The notes beneath the pieces are model-generated. The model was not told the DNA's origin. It searched no databases and saw nothing but the letters and a program-made list of their open reading frames with translations. Below, one piece after another: positions 16,630-25,398 of a stretch of DNA of 47,966 bases. Source of the DNA: JAKPQD01 sp029572965 (lineage in GTDB: Bacteria; Bacteroidota; Bacteroidia; Bacteroidales; DTGW01); assembly GCA_035374585.1 (NCBI GenBank), contig DAOSPF010000023.1:1-47966 (forward strand), given 5' to 3'. Every line of letters begins with the position of its first letter. Within the stretch, counting starts at the first letter, position 1. The position numbers and the translations under genes are program-made.

Positions 16630-17979
16630 ATGTTTGAAAGGATTAGGGCAAAAGTTCTTAAAGAAGACAATCTTGTTCAGTTTAGAAAAGACCATTCCGA
16701 CAAAAAGATAGTGTTTTGTACCGGTTGTTATGACATATTGCAATCTGGGCATGCGGTGTTTTTCAATCAATGCAAAGAGTATGGAGACATTCTTGTTGTC
16801 GGGGTTGGTCGTGATGCTGTAATTACAAAGTTAAAAGGAGCTGGGCGTCCTGTAAATCCTGAAAATAACAGGTTGTATCTTGTAGCATCTTTGCTTGATG
16901 TGGATTACGCCGTTTTAAATGGCGAAGAAATCAGGCCTGGCAAGATAGACTTTTATAACATTATTGAAAAGCTCCGTCCTGACGTATTTGTCCTCAATGA
17001 TGATGACTCTGCATTAGCAGAAAAGGAGGTACTTTGCAATAAGTTTGGAGTGAAAATTGAATTGGTGTCGCGCGTTGTTCCTGAAGAATTGGAAGCAACA
17101 TCTACTACACGGATTATAGATAAAATAAACTTTTCTTTTAAAGCTCCTTTGCGTATTGATTTTGCAGGAGGTTGGGCAGATGTACCTTATATTATGGGCG
17201 ATGAAACTGGTTATGTAACCAATGTTGCCATCAAACCGCTTATAGAATATAATAAGGGAAAGTTTAACTTTTCTGGTTACCCGCGTGGAAGCGGGCTAAG
17301 TACATCTACGGCAGTGAAATTGCTTGAAATGATTAGTGCCAAGAACTACAATTCAGACTCAAAGCCTCTAAATGTTATAGCAGAAGACCTTTTTAACCTT
17401 GAAAATACAGAGTTGAAGTGGGCTATAGGCCGTCAAGACCAATATGCCATTGTTTATGGCGGGTTCAATTGCTTTGAATTTGGCAAAAACTATGGAAAAC
17501 CTGTTGGTACAGAAACAGATAAAGAAAAACTTGAGAAATTCAGGGCCAACCTTTTGCTTTTGCATACCGGGGTGTCTCGCAATGCTCAATCAGCAGTTGA
17601 ACAGGTTTATCTTAATTTTCATACAACTGAAGGAAAAGCTGCCCTTAAGAAAATAAGCGATTGTGGAAAAGCTTTCTTCACTGCATTTCAACAAGGAGAC
17701 TTTATGAAATGTGCTTCAATTATGGAAGAAAACTTTGAAGCCCAAAAACAGCTTGCCAAAGCTACATCTAACGAATACCTTGATGAAATGTATGCTTTTG
17801 CTAAGCAAAATGGAGCCTATGGTGGCAAAATATGCGGAGCAGGCGGTGGCGGGGCTTTCATATTTTACTGCAAAGACCCGGTGAAGCTCAAACAAGCTAT
17901 GAAACATCAGTTTGTGGATTGTTTCGAGATTGATTTTGAGTTCGAATACAAGAGTATAAAGGAGTTGAATACTATTTAG
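16630..17979 (+). CDS. Bifunctional nucleotidyltransferase / GHMP sugar kinase fusion
   Basis: This is a 449-residue fusion. Residues 1-165 resemble the cytidylyltransferase-like domain of HldE/RfaE: TGCYDILQSGH (31-41), LKGAGRPVNPENNR (68-81) and a late ATSTTRIIDKI. The first histidine of the usual HxGH motif is replaced by Q38. Residues 166-449 are a GHMP kinase of the HddA/fucokinase type: KAPLRIDFAGGWADVP (171-186), GSGLSTSTAVKLL (220-232) and KICGAGGGGAF (400-410). Motifs 1 and 2 are only about 40 residues apart, clearly less than in HddA or FKP. The likely role is phosphorylation of a sugar and activation to an NDP-sugar for surface glycans. The substrate is unknown, and the transferase half may be altered. 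Confidence 0.8.
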   Translation: MFERIRAKVLKEDNLVQFRKDHSDKKIVFCTGCYDILQSGHAVFFNQCKEYGDILVVGVGRDAVITKLKGAGRPVNPENNRLYLVASLLDVDYAVLNGEEIRPGKIDFYNIIEKLRPDVFVLNDDDSALAEKEVLCNKFGVKIELVSRVVPEELEATSTTRIIDKINFSFKAPLRIDFAGGWADVPYIMGDETGYVTNVAIKPLIEYNKGKFNFSGYPRGSGLSTSTAVKLLEMISAKNYNSDSKPLNVIAEDLFNLENTELKWAIGRQDQYAIVYGGFNCFEFGKNYGKPVGTETDKEKLEKFRANLLLLHTGVSRNAQSAVEQVYLNFHTTEGKAALKKISDCGKAFFTAFQQGDFMKCASIMEENFEAQKQLAKATSNEYLDEMYAFAKQNGAYGGKICGAGGGGAFIFYCKDPVKLKQAMKHQFVDCFEIDFEFEYKSIKELNTI

Positions 17980-18004
17980 TGTTTGATGGTGCTGATTATT
18001 AGAG

Positions 18005-18032
18005 GGATAAAATTGTTTATATTTTTTTATCC
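18005..18032 (+). terminator. Possible terminator hairpin before dnaN
   Basis: GGATAAAA (18005-18012) and TTTTATCC (18025-18032) form an 8-base-pair stem 25 bases after the fusion kinase stop. The T run is inside the stem, not after it, so this is a weak terminator candidate. Confidence 0.35.
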
Positions 18033-18105
18033 AGAAAATCCGCAATCCTTGAATTAATAATCCTTTCGTTAACAATTATTATTTTTTTTAAATGGTCAAA
18101 TTTTA

Positions 18106-18113
18106 TATTTTTG
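18106..18113 (+). promoter_or_regulatory. -7 box upstream of dnaN
   Basis: TATTTTTG fits TAnnTTTG exactly, 56 bases before the dnaN ATG. No clear -33 TTG is present, so support is moderate. Confidence 0.4.
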
Positions 18114-18169
18114 ATTGTTTGAAAAAGACAGAAAATACAATTAGTAACTAATTTAAAATAAACGACAAG

Positions 18170-19294
18170 ATGAAATTTGTAATTTCCAGCAACGTATTAT
18201 TTGAGCGTTTACAGGCTATTAATAAAGTAATTAGCAGCAAAAACACTTTACCAATCCTTGACAATTTTTTGTTTGACTTGTCTGATAAAAAATTGACCAT
18301 AACAGCATCAGATTTGGAGTCCACTATGATTACTTCCCTGGATCTTGAAAACGCTGAAGGAGAAGGGGTAATAGCTATTCCTGCCAAGCGTTTGATAGAT
18401 ACATTGAAGGAATTTTCGGTGCAGCCGCTTACTTTTGATGTCAATACAGACACTTATGCTACTGTAATCCTTACCCAGAACGGTAAGTTTACCATTACCG
18501 GCCAGAATGGGGATGATTTTCCTACATTAGCAAGGCTTAAAGACGATAAAAAGTCTGTTATGGTGGATGCCAATATATTATTCAGTGGTATTTCAAAAAC
18601 GTTGTTTGCTGCAGCTGAAGATGACCTCAGGCCTATTATGAATGGTATTTTTATGGAAATCTATTCAAGTGGGTTGACATTTGTGGCTTCTGACGGTCAT
18701 AAACTGGTTCGTTACCGTCGCACAGATGTTACCGTTGAAGAAGAAGGTTCATTTGTGTTGCCCCAAAAACCAGCTACTTTGTTGAAGACTGTTTTGGCTA
18801 AAGAGCAAGGAACTGTGGCTGTTTCTTATGATGATAGAAATGCATATTTCCAAATGGCCAACTATAAAATGGTTTGTCGCTTGCTCGAAGGGTCATACCC
18901 AAGTTATGCTGCAGTTATCCCCAATAACAATCCTAACAAGATGATTATTGACAGGGTTGAGATTTATACGACCATCAAAAGGGTGGCAGTGTTTTCAAAC
19001 CAGGCAAGTAACCTCATCAAGTTACAAATAGCCAACAACCAGTTGATTGTTTCTGCCCAGGATATCGATTTTTCAATTTCAGCATTCGAAAGGCTTAATT
19101 GTCAATATGATGGAGATGAAATTGAGATTGGGTTCAAATCACAGGCTTTGCTTGATATTTTGTCAAACCTTTCGAGCGAACATGTGGTAATTGAGCTTTC
19201 AGACCCTGGTAGGGCAGGTATCATCCTTCCTGTTGAGAAAGACATTGAGGCAGAAGATATTTTAATGCTCCAAATGCCTTTACAGATTAGCTAA
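18170..19294 (+). CDS. dnaN: DNA polymerase III beta subunit (sliding clamp)
   Basis: This is the 374-residue ring-forming processivity clamp, of normal length with three clamp folds. Recognisable stretches are MKFVISSNVLFERLQAINKV, LPILDNFLFDLSDKKLTI, FVASDGHKLVRYRR and the C-terminal ending in the MLQMPLQI form of the usual MPMR-type tail. There is no dnaA or recF beside it, so this is not a canonical origin arrangement. A DEDDh exonuclease gene follows after a terminator. Confidence 0.96.
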   Translation: MKFVISSNVLFERLQAINKVISSKNTLPILDNFLFDLSDKKLTITASDLESTMITSLDLENAEGEGVIAIPAKRLIDTLKEFSVQPLTFDVNTDTYATVILTQNGKFTITGQNGDDFPTLARLKDDKKSVMVDANILFSGISKTLFAAAEDDLRPIMNGIFMEIYSSGLTFVASDGHKLVRYRRTDVTVEEEGSFVLPQKPATLLKTVLAKEQGTVAVSYDDRNAYFQMANYKMVCRLLEGSYPSYAAVIPNNNPNKMIIDRVEIYTTIKRVAVFSNQASNLIKLQIANNQLIVSAQDIDFSISAFERLNCQYDGDEIEIGFKSQALLDILSNLSSEHVVIELSDPGRAGIILPVEKDIEAEDILMLQMPLQIS

Positions 19295-19325
19295 ATTTTA
19301 GTTTATATTTGAACATTTATTTGAT

Positions 19326-19360
19326 AAAGACCTGTGCGATGCCTCGGCAGGTCTTTATTG
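19326..19360 (+). terminator. Hairpin terminator after dnaN
   Basis: AAAGACCTG (19326-19334) pairs with CAGGTCTTT (19348-19356), a perfect 9-base-pair stem 31 bases after the dnaN stop. The following tract is T-rich but interrupted. Confidence 0.65.
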
Positions 19361-19379
19361 CTTCTAAAAAAAACAAAAA

Positions 19380-20186
19380 ATGGAATTGAACCTTAAAAAT
19401 CCTTTGATATTCCTTGATCTTGAAACTACAGGGTTGAATATCGTCTCTGACAGAATAGTAGAAATAACCATTTTGAAAGTATTTCCGGGAGGAAAAGAGG
19501 AGGTAAAAACTTACCGCGTCAACCCTGAGATGCCTATTGATCCAAAAGCAACAGCAGTTCATGGCATTACAGACGAAGATGTAAAAGATTGCCCCACATT
19601 TAAAGAGCTTGCCCAAACATTGGTGAATGAATTTGAAGGCTGTGATTTTGCCGGGTTTAATTCTAATAAATTTGACTTCCCTATGTTGGCCGAGGAATTT
19701 CTGAGGGCTAATGTTGATTTTGATTTAAAAAAGCGCAAATTTGTTGATGTTCAGGTGATATTCCATAAAATGGAACAACGTACGCTGAGCGCTGCTTATA
19801 AGCTTTATTGCAACAAAGAATTAGTAGATGCACATAGCTCAAAGGCTGATACTTATGCTACTTATGAAGTTTTACAAGCCCAACTTGACAAATATCAAGG
19901 AAAGAAATTTGTTGATGCTGCCGGAAACACCTCTGAGCCTATTACTAATGATATTGATTTCCTTTCAAAATTTTCTGCACACAATTCGAACGTTGACTTT
20001 ATTGGCCGGATTATCTATAATGAAAAGGGTGTAGAGGTTTTCAACTTTGGTAAATACAAGGGAATGCCTGTGGTTGATGTGTTGAAAAAAGACCCTTCGT
20101 ATTATTCATGGATGATGAACGGCGATTTTCCTCAATATACAAAGAATGTGCTTACAAAAATAAAACTGCGCGAGTTTCAGAAATAG
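19380..20186 (+). CDS. DEDDh 3'-5' exonuclease (DnaQ/ExoX-like)
   Basis: This is a 268-residue exonuclease of the DnaQ superfamily. The acidic motif FLDLETTG (Exo I, about 11-18), the HGITDEDV element, GFNSNKFDFPML (Exo II) and AHSSKADTYATYEVL (Exo III, with the DEDDh-type His before Asp) are all visible. After about residue 195 a separate C-terminal domain reads FNFGKYKGMPVVDVLKKDPSYYSWM, the pattern of the ExoX-like C-terminal domain. Its place beside dnaN suggests a proofreading or repair role. The extra domain makes it more ExoX-like than a plain epsilon subunit. yjbQ starts 8 bases after its stop. Confidence 0.88.
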   Translation: MELNLKNPLIFLDLETTGLNIVSDRIVEITILKVFPGGKEEVKTYRVNPEMPIDPKATAVHGITDEDVKDCPTFKELAQTLVNEFEGCDFAGFNSNKFDFPMLAEEFLRANVDFDLKKRKFVDVQVIFHKMEQRTLSAAYKLYCNKELVDAHSSKADTYATYEVLQAQLDKYQGKKFVDAAGNTSEPITNDIDFLSKFSAHNSNVDFIGRIIYNEKGVEVFNFGKYKGMPVVDVLKKDPSYYSWMMNGDFPQYTKNVLTKIKLREFQK

Positions 20187-20194
20187 AAAAAGCT

Positions 20195-20608
20195 ATGGTT
20201 GCCCAGCATCAAATTGTATTACCTGAGTTCCGGAGAGGGTTTCATTTAGTTACCTCTCATATAGAACGTAACTTACCTGTGCTTCCTAAAACTGGTATAG
20301 TCAATCTTTTTATTCAGCATACTTCTGCTGCATTAACTATTAATGAAAATGCCGATCCTTCTGTAAGAGCTGATTTCAGGACATTTACAGATAAGATTAT
20401 TCCTGACGGCGACCGTTGCTTTTCGCATACCCTTGAAGGCGATGATGATATGCCGGCACACATCAAATCTTCTGTTTATGGACAATCGTTAACAATACCT
20501 GTAACTAATGGCCGTTTAAACCTTGGAACATGGCAAGGTATTTATTTATGCGAATTTCGCGATTATGGAGGCCCTCGCCACATTGTAATAACTGTAATAG
20601 GAGAGTGA
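20195..20608 (+). CDS. yjbQ: YjbQ family protein (UPF0047)
   Basis: This is a 137-residue compact beta protein starting MVAQHQIVLPEFRRGFHLVT. Signature stretches are FIQHTSAALTINENADPSV and LGTWQGIYLCEFRDYGG. Members have been reported to have weak thiamine-phosphate synthase activity, but the physiological role is unsettled. The ATG at 20195 is chosen: an upstream in-frame start at 20108 would lie inside the exonuclease gene and add unrelated residues. It is packed between the exonuclease and pepD, with one base to the latter. Confidence 0.93.
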   Translation: MVAQHQIVLPEFRRGFHLVTSHIERNLPVLPKTGIVNLFIQHTSAALTINENADPSVRADFRTFTDKIIPDGDRCFSHTLEGDDDMPAHIKSSVYGQSLTIPVTNGRLNLGTWQGIYLCEFRDYGGPRHIVITVIGE

Positions 20609-20609
20609 T

Positions 20610-22067
20610 ATGCGGGAAGATAGTTTTAACTCATTGACTCCAAAAAAAGTTTGGCATTTTTTTAGTGAAATATGTCAAATACCAAGGCCTTCAAAACATG
20701 AAAAGGCTATAATAGCTTATTTGGAAAGTTTTGCAAAACAACGAGGCTTGGATTACCTGGTAGATAAAGGGGGAAACATAATTATCTATAAAAAAGCCAC
20801 ACTGGGTTATGAAAACAAACCTGTTATTGTTTTACAGTCCCATGTTGACATGGTTTGCGAAAAAAATGCTGATACAACCCACGATTTTTTTAGCGAGCCA
20901 ATAAATGCTTATGTAGAAGACGGGTGGGTAAAAGCTCAAGGTACAACCCTTGGCGCTGATAATGGCATTGGCGTAGCTATGCAGCTTGCATTGCTTGATG
21001 ATATTGATATTCAGCATGCTGCGCTTGAATGCATTTTTACTGTCGATGAAGAAACTGGCCTGACAGGGGCTTCTACTCTTGAAGCTTCTGCAATAAATGG
21101 CCGCACGATGATAAACCTCGATTCGGAAGATGAAGGCATCATTTTCATTGGCTGTGCCGGGGGAGTTGAAACGATTGGTTATTGCACGCCTGAATATTCA
21201 AATGTTCCAGACAACTGTGCTGCTTTTGTCCTTACTGTGTCTGGTTTGCAGGGAGGACACTCCGGAGATGACATCAATAAGGGCAGGGGCAATGCTATAA
21301 AGATTCTTACCCGCTTGCTGTATCAATTTCAGAAACACGCGTCATTCTATATGTCTGATATTTCGGGTGGAAATTTGCATAATGCCATTCCTCGCGAAGC
21401 TAAGTCTTCATTTGTGATTGAAAAATCAAAAACTACCGTTTTTGTTAAAGAAACAAATGATTTAATCAAACACATCCTGGATGAGAATAAAGACAATGAG
21501 CCCAATCTTCAAATCCAGGTAAAGGAAACCCTGCTTCCTGAAAAAGTCTATACCAAGGATTTTTCGGCACGTTTGATTTGTACACTCTATGCTTTGCCTC
21601 ATGGGGTTGTGGCTATGAGCAATACTATCCCTGGATTGGTCGAAACTTCTACCAACCTGGCATTTGTCCGTCATACAACTGATGGCCGGATAGAGATTGG
21701 CACCAGTCAGCGTAGCGCTTTGCAAACCGCTAAATATGATATTTCGCAGCAGGTAGCTTCGGTTTTCATTCTTGGAAGTATGGAATATGTTCATACTATG
21801 GGCTATCCAGGGTGGAAGCCTAACAAAAACTCGCGGATATTAAAGCATGCAGAGGGTGTTTATCAAAAAATGTTTGGTAAAGAACCTGTCATTACTGCCA
21901 TTCATGCAGGCCTTGAGTGCGCTTTGTTTGTAGATAAAATCCCTGGCTTGGATGTTATTTCTGTAGGGCCTACCATTAAAGGGGCACACTCTCCTGACGA
22001 AAGGCTCAGTATTGAAAGTGTTGAAAAGTTTTGGAAGTATTTGATTGAAATACTTGAAACGTGGTAA
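20610..22067 (+). CDS. pepD: Cytosolic beta-Ala-His / nonspecific dipeptidase (M20C)
   Basis: This is a 485-residue dizinc aminoacyl-histidine dipeptidase. The M20 metal and catalytic residues are in QSHVDMVCEKN, GTTLGADNGIGVAM and FTVDEETGLTGA, followed by NLDSEDEG. The lid domain carries GGHSGDDI, and the C-terminal AIHAGLECALF and VGPTIKGAHSPDERL are conserved. It hydrolyses small peptides in the cytoplasm. A good AGGAGAG ribosome-binding site lies in the end of yjbQ, 4 bases before the ATG, which suggests coupled translation. Confidence 0.95.
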   Translation: MREDSFNSLTPKKVWHFFSEICQIPRPSKHEKAIIAYLESFAKQRGLDYLVDKGGNIIIYKKATLGYENKPVIVLQSHVDMVCEKNADTTHDFFSEPINAYVEDGWVKAQGTTLGADNGIGVAMQLALLDDIDIQHAALECIFTVDEETGLTGASTLEASAINGRTMINLDSEDEGIIFIGCAGGVETIGYCTPEYSNVPDNCAAFVLTVSGLQGGHSGDDINKGRGNAIKILTRLLYQFQKHASFYMSDISGGNLHNAIPREAKSSFVIEKSKTTVFVKETNDLIKHILDENKDNEPNLQIQVKETLLPEKVYTKDFSARLICTLYALPHGVVAMSNTIPGLVETSTNLAFVRHTTDGRIEIGTSQRSALQTAKYDISQQVASVFILGSMEYVHTMGYPGWKPNKNSRILKHAEGVYQKMFGKEPVITAIHAGLECALFVDKIPGLDVISVGPTIKGAHSPDERLSIESVEKFWKYLIEILETW

Positions 22068-22097
22068 AATATAAATAAAAGAATCTTATCATCTGCA

Positions 22098-22796
22098 ATG
22101 CAAAGGAAATACCAGCACCTGTTTTTTGATTTAGACCGTACTTTATGGGATTATGATGCTAATGCAAAAGAAACGCTTTGTGATATCTACGAAAAATATG
22201 ACCTTGCTTCTAAAGGGGTTGATCTGGATAAATTTTTGCATGATTTTACCCGCTTTAACAACATCCTTTGGGCCCAGTTCCGTCATGGTGAAATAAAAAA
22301 AGAATATCTCAAGGTTCGCAGGTTTTATCTTACTTTGAAAAGTAGCCAGATTAAAGATAATGATTTGGCAAAGGCTGCATCTGATGATTATCTTTCAATT
22401 AGCCCTGAGAAAACCAGATTAATACCCGGGGCTATGGAACTACTCGAATATCTTAGTGGAAAATATCACATGCATATTATAACCAACGGTTTTACTGAGG
22501 TTCAATTTAAAAAATTGAGAAATTGCAAACTTGAAAAGTATTTCGAAAGGATTGTAACTTCAGATATGGTAAAGGCCAATAAACCTAAGAAAGAGATATT
22601 TCATTATGCTCTGTCTGGCGCTAATGCTCAAAAGTCAACCTCATTGATGATTGGTGACGATTGGGATATAGACATTATGGGAGCCAAATATTTTGGTTTT
22701 GACCAGGTTTATTTCAACCGTGACGGAAAAGAGCTGAAAGGAAAAGCTACTTATGAAATACATTCATTAGAAGAATTAATAACTATACTTACATAA
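22098..22796 (+). CDS. HAD-family hydrolase, YjjG-type nucleotidase
   Basis: This is a 232-residue HAD phosphatase. Motif I is FFDLDRTLWDYD (nucleophile and acid/base Asp), motif II ITNGF, motif III lysine near ANKPKKEIF and motif IV IGDDWDIDIMGA. The sequence and cap fit the YjjG subgroup, which dephosphorylates (noncanonical) pyrimidine nucleotides. The substrate cannot be read from sequence. It lies 30 bases after pepD on the same strand and may be the last gene of that run. Confidence 0.88.
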   Translation: MQRKYQHLFFDLDRTLWDYDANAKETLCDIYEKYDLASKGVDLDKFLHDFTRFNNILWAQFRHGEIKKEYLKVRRFYLTLKSSQIKDNDLAKAASDDYLSISPEKTRLIPGAMELLEYLSGKYHMHIITNGFTEVQFKKLRNCKLEKYFERIVTSDMVKANKPKKEIFHYALSGANAQKSTSLMIGDDWDIDIMGAKYFGFDQVYFNRDGKELKGKATYEIHSLEELITILT

Positions 22797-22818
22797 TTCA
22801 AACAAAAACCAATCAACT

Positions 22819-23895
22819 ATGAAAAAAAAATTTTTTTACCTCGTATTGTTTAGTTTGCCTATTTTAGGCTGTGCGCAGACTAAGCTAATCCCTTTTAACA
22901 GTAGTAATATCTATTATGAAGGCAGGATGTTGTATAAACCAGAAGCTGCTGTTTTTAACTGGTCCGGCAACTCTGCAACCATTATAATTGATGGTACAGA
23001 GATTTCTGCAGTAATGAAAGACTTAGATACTGCCAACTATTACAATGTTATTGTTGATGATAGCGTAATAGCTAAGTTTCATACCGATACAGTAAAAAAA
23101 AGCTATGTATTGGTTAGTGGTTTAAAAGCCGGTAAGCACAAAGTACAAATTTTTAAACGAACAGAATGGGATAAAGGTAAAACTTTGTTTTATGGCTTTG
23201 AAACTAATTCAAATACAAAAGTGTTGCCTCCATTGCCTCCTAAGAAACGCAAGATTGAATTTTATGGCAATTCCATCACCTGCGGATATGCCAATGAGGA
23301 CTTTACCAATCAAGACCGTTGGTTTGGCTATTTTCAGAATAATTATCTTACTTATGCCGCTATGACAGCCCGTCATTTCGATGCTCAGTATTCATGTGTT
23401 GGCAAAAGTGGCATTGGTATTGTCATCAGCTGGTTTCCACTGTTGATGCCCGAAATGTACAATCGTCTTGACCCAACCGACTCTACCTCTGTCTGGGATT
23501 TTAGCAAATACACTCCTGATATTGTGGTTATCAACCTCTTGCAAAACGATTCGTGGTTGACCAATCGCCCTGACCATGAGCAGTTCAAATACAGGTTTGG
23601 GACAAAGAAGCCAGAAGTGTCTTTTGTTATTGAGGCGTATAAAAACTTTGTATCGTCTATTCGTAAGGTTTATCCCAATGCCCATATTATTTGTGCTTTA
23701 GGAAGTATGGATGCCACACGCGAAGGTTCTCCCTGGCCTGGATATATCGAAACTGCTGTCAAACAACTTGCTGACCCGAAAGTATATACATGTTTCTTTC
23801 CTTACAAAAATACAGGCGGGCATCCTAAAGTGTCTGAACATAAAGTGATGGCAAACCAACTTATTGACTTTATTGACAAGAATATTAAATGGTAA
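22819..23895 (+). CDS. SGNH-hydrolase lipoprotein, CE2-like carbohydrate esterase
   Basis: This is a 358-residue lipoprotein. The signal ends in the lipobox LPILGC (Cys18), so it is lipidated, probably at the outer membrane. Residues about 25-130 form a beta-jelly-roll-like domain. The SGNH hydrolase domain follows: the serine block IEFYGNSITCGYANE, the NLLQNDSW block with Asn, and the C-terminal GGHPKVSEHKVMA block with the catalytic His. This two-domain layout is that of CE2 acetyl esterases, which deacetylate plant or microbial polysaccharides. No other glycan genes are nearby, so it stands alone. Confidence 0.85.
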   Translation: MKKKFFYLVLFSLPILGCAQTKLIPFNSSNIYYEGRMLYKPEAAVFNWSGNSATIIIDGTEISAVMKDLDTANYYNVIVDDSVIAKFHTDTVKKSYVLVSGLKAGKHKVQIFKRTEWDKGKTLFYGFETNSNTKVLPPLPPKKRKIEFYGNSITCGYANEDFTNQDRWFGYFQNNYLTYAAMTARHFDAQYSCVGKSGIGIVISWFPLLMPEMYNRLDPTDSTSVWDFSKYTPDIVVINLLQNDSWLTNRPDHEQFKYRFGTKKPEVSFVIEAYKNFVSSIRKVYPNAHIICALGSMDATREGSPWPGYIETAVKQLADPKVYTCFFPYKNTGGHPKVSEHKVMANQLIDFIDKNIKW

Positions 23896-23902
23896 TTTTT
23901 AT

Positions 23903-23939
23903 AAAAGCCTTTTTGAATATAATTCTTAAAGGCTTTTTT
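23903..23939 (+). terminator. Intrinsic terminator after the esterase gene
   Basis: AAAAGCCTTT (23903-23912) pairs with AAAGGCTTTT (23928-23937), with the T run continuing to 23939. It lies 7 bases after the stop. Confidence 0.8.
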
Positions 23940-24090
23940 CCTTGAATAGAAAAATGTTTTTTAATATTTTAAGATAAAATTCAACACATCAACGTCTTGA
24001 CTCTTGCTTCATCAATTCCGGCCCTTTCAATTTGTTGCAAAATAATGAATAGGAAAGACGGTTTACCTTTTTTTAAAATAATAAAATATA

Positions 24091-24098
24091 TATATTTG
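24091..24098 (+). promoter_or_regulatory. -7 box upstream of tRNA-Arg
   Basis: TATATTTG matches the Bacteroidetes -7 box exactly, 20 bases before the tRNA 5' end. No good -33 element is seen. Transcription may continue into the TPR gene and ribH. Confidence 0.5.
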
Positions 24099-24117
24099 CA
24101 GCCTTGATGTTAAAAAC

Positions 24118-24191
24118 GGTCTGGTAGCTCAGTTGGATAGAGCAACAGCCTTCTAAGCTGTGGGTCACAGGTTCGATTCCTGTCCAGATCA
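24118..24191 (+). tRNA. tRNA-Arg (anticodon TCT)
   Basis: A full 74-base cloverleaf can be folded by hand. The acceptor stem is GGTCTGG with CCAGATC (one G-U), the D arm GCTC/GAGC, the anticodon stem ACAGC/GCTGT with loop CTTCTAA, and the T arm ACAGG/CCTGT with loop TTCGATT. The anticodon TCT reads AGA and, by wobble, AGG. CCA is not encoded. Confidence 0.96.
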
Positions 24192-24214
24192 CTAAAAATT
24201 TAAAACCTAACAAT

Positions 24215-24898
24215 ATGTCTGAAGTAAATAACGAGCATTCAGGAATTGAGAACGTAGGCGAAGCACTAAGCAAAGCCGAATTGTTTATTGAAAAAAATAA
24301 AAAGCCGATTATCATTGCAGTTGCAGCTATTGTTTTAGTGATTGGAGGCTATTTTGTTTTCAAAAAAGCTTATGTAGCTCCAATGGAAAAAGAAGCACAG
24401 GAACAAATGTTTGTTGCTGAGAAATATTTCGAAAAAGACTCTTTCCAGCTTGCTCTTAATGGAGATGGTAACAATTGGGGTTTTTTAAAAATTACTGAAG
24501 AATACGGAATTACAAAAGCAGCTGACCTTGCACATTATTATGCTGGTATTTGTTATTTACAAACTGGCAATTTCAAGGCTGCTATTGAACACCTTGAAGA
24601 GTATGATGGCGATGACAAACTTATAGCCCCTATTGCTGTTGGTGCAACTGGCGATGCTTATGTAGAGCTTGGCGATTTAAAGAAAGGAGCTAAACTTTAT
24701 GAGAAAGCTGCTGATATGTCTGAAAACGACTTTACCTCACCACTTTATTTAATGAAAGCTGGCGTTATATATGAAAATCTTAAAGACTTCAAAAAAGCTT
24801 TAGCAATTTACAAACAGATTAAGAAAGATTTTCCTCGTAGTACTGAAGGCCGTACTATTGACAAGTATATTACCAGGGCTGAATTACTGTCAAAATAA
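24215..24898 (+). CDS. Membrane-anchored TPR protein (YfgM-like architecture)
   Basis: This is a 227-residue protein with a cytoplasmic N-terminus, one membrane segment (about residues 31-50, PIIIAVAAIVLVIGGYFVF) and a periplasmic part with three or four TPR-like helix pairs, such as AHYYAGICYLQTGNFKAAIEH and DFKKALAIYKQIKKDFP. The layout resembles YfgM, a SecYEG-associated protein of proteobacteria. Similar proteins sit beside ribH in other Bacteroidetes. It lies 23 bases after the tRNA and 15 before ribH. Confidence 0.82.
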   Translation: MSEVNNEHSGIENVGEALSKAELFIEKNKKPIIIAVAAIVLVIGGYFVFKKAYVAPMEKEAQEQMFVAEKYFEKDSFQLALNGDGNNWGFLKITEEYGITKAADLAHYYAGICYLQTGNFKAAIEHLEEYDGDDKLIAPIAVGATGDAYVELGDLKKGAKLYEKAADMSENDFTSPLYLMKAGVIYENLKDFKKALAIYKQIKKDFPRSTEGRTIDKYITRAELLSK

Positions 24899-24913
24899 TT
24901 TTTGAGCCAAAAG

Positions 24914-25396
24914 ATGGCAACAATTTACAAACCTGCATACAATGAAGTCCCTTCGGGGGCAGGAAAGTCATTTGGTATTGTTGTAAGCGAATGGAACCCT
25001 GAAATTACAGAGGCATTATTAGATGCTGCTTGTAGTACACTCCTGAAATATGGGGTAAAAGAAAAAGACATTCATGTAAAAAGGGTTCCAGGCAGCTTTG
25101 AATTAACTTTGGGTGCCCAGTTTTTTGCCGAATATACTGAAGTTGATGGTGTAATTTGCCTGGGGTGTGTTATTCAGGGTGATACACCTCATTTCACTTA
25201 TGTATGTCAAGGCGTTACACATGGAATTACAGAATTAAACCTCGAATACAACATTCCATTTGTTTTTGGGGTAATCACTACAAATACTTTTGAGCAGGCC
25301 AAAGACCGTGCTGGCGGAAAACTTGGAAACAAAGGGGAAGAGTCGGCTATCGTTGCCCTGAAAATGGCTGCCCTTCAGGATGAAATGAGCAAATAA
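24914..25396 (+). CDS. ribH: 6,7-dimethyl-8-ribityllumazine synthase
   Basis: This 160-residue enzyme performs the penultimate step of riboflavin synthesis. FGIVVSEWNPEITEALLDA, the KRVPGSFELTLGAQF loop and CLGCVIQGDTPHFTYVCQGVTHG with the catalytic histidine are clear. VITTNTFEQAKDRAGGKLGNKG completes the active site. The ATG at 24914 is used; an in-frame TTG four codons upstream is less likely. Its stop is 3 bases from the end of a convergent gene. Confidence 0.96.
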   Translation: MATIYKPAYNEVPSGAGKSFGIVVSEWNPEITEALLDAACSTLLKYGVKEKDIHVKRVPGSFELTLGAQFFAEYTEVDGVICLGCVIQGDTPHFTYVCQGVTHGITELNLEYNIPFVFGVITTNTFEQAKDRAGGKLGNKGEESAIVALKMAALQDEMSK

Positions 25397-25398
25397 GT

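Noticed and set aside
17980..18169. Replication origin next to dnaN
   Set aside because: No dnaA gene and no cluster of DnaA boxes were seen.
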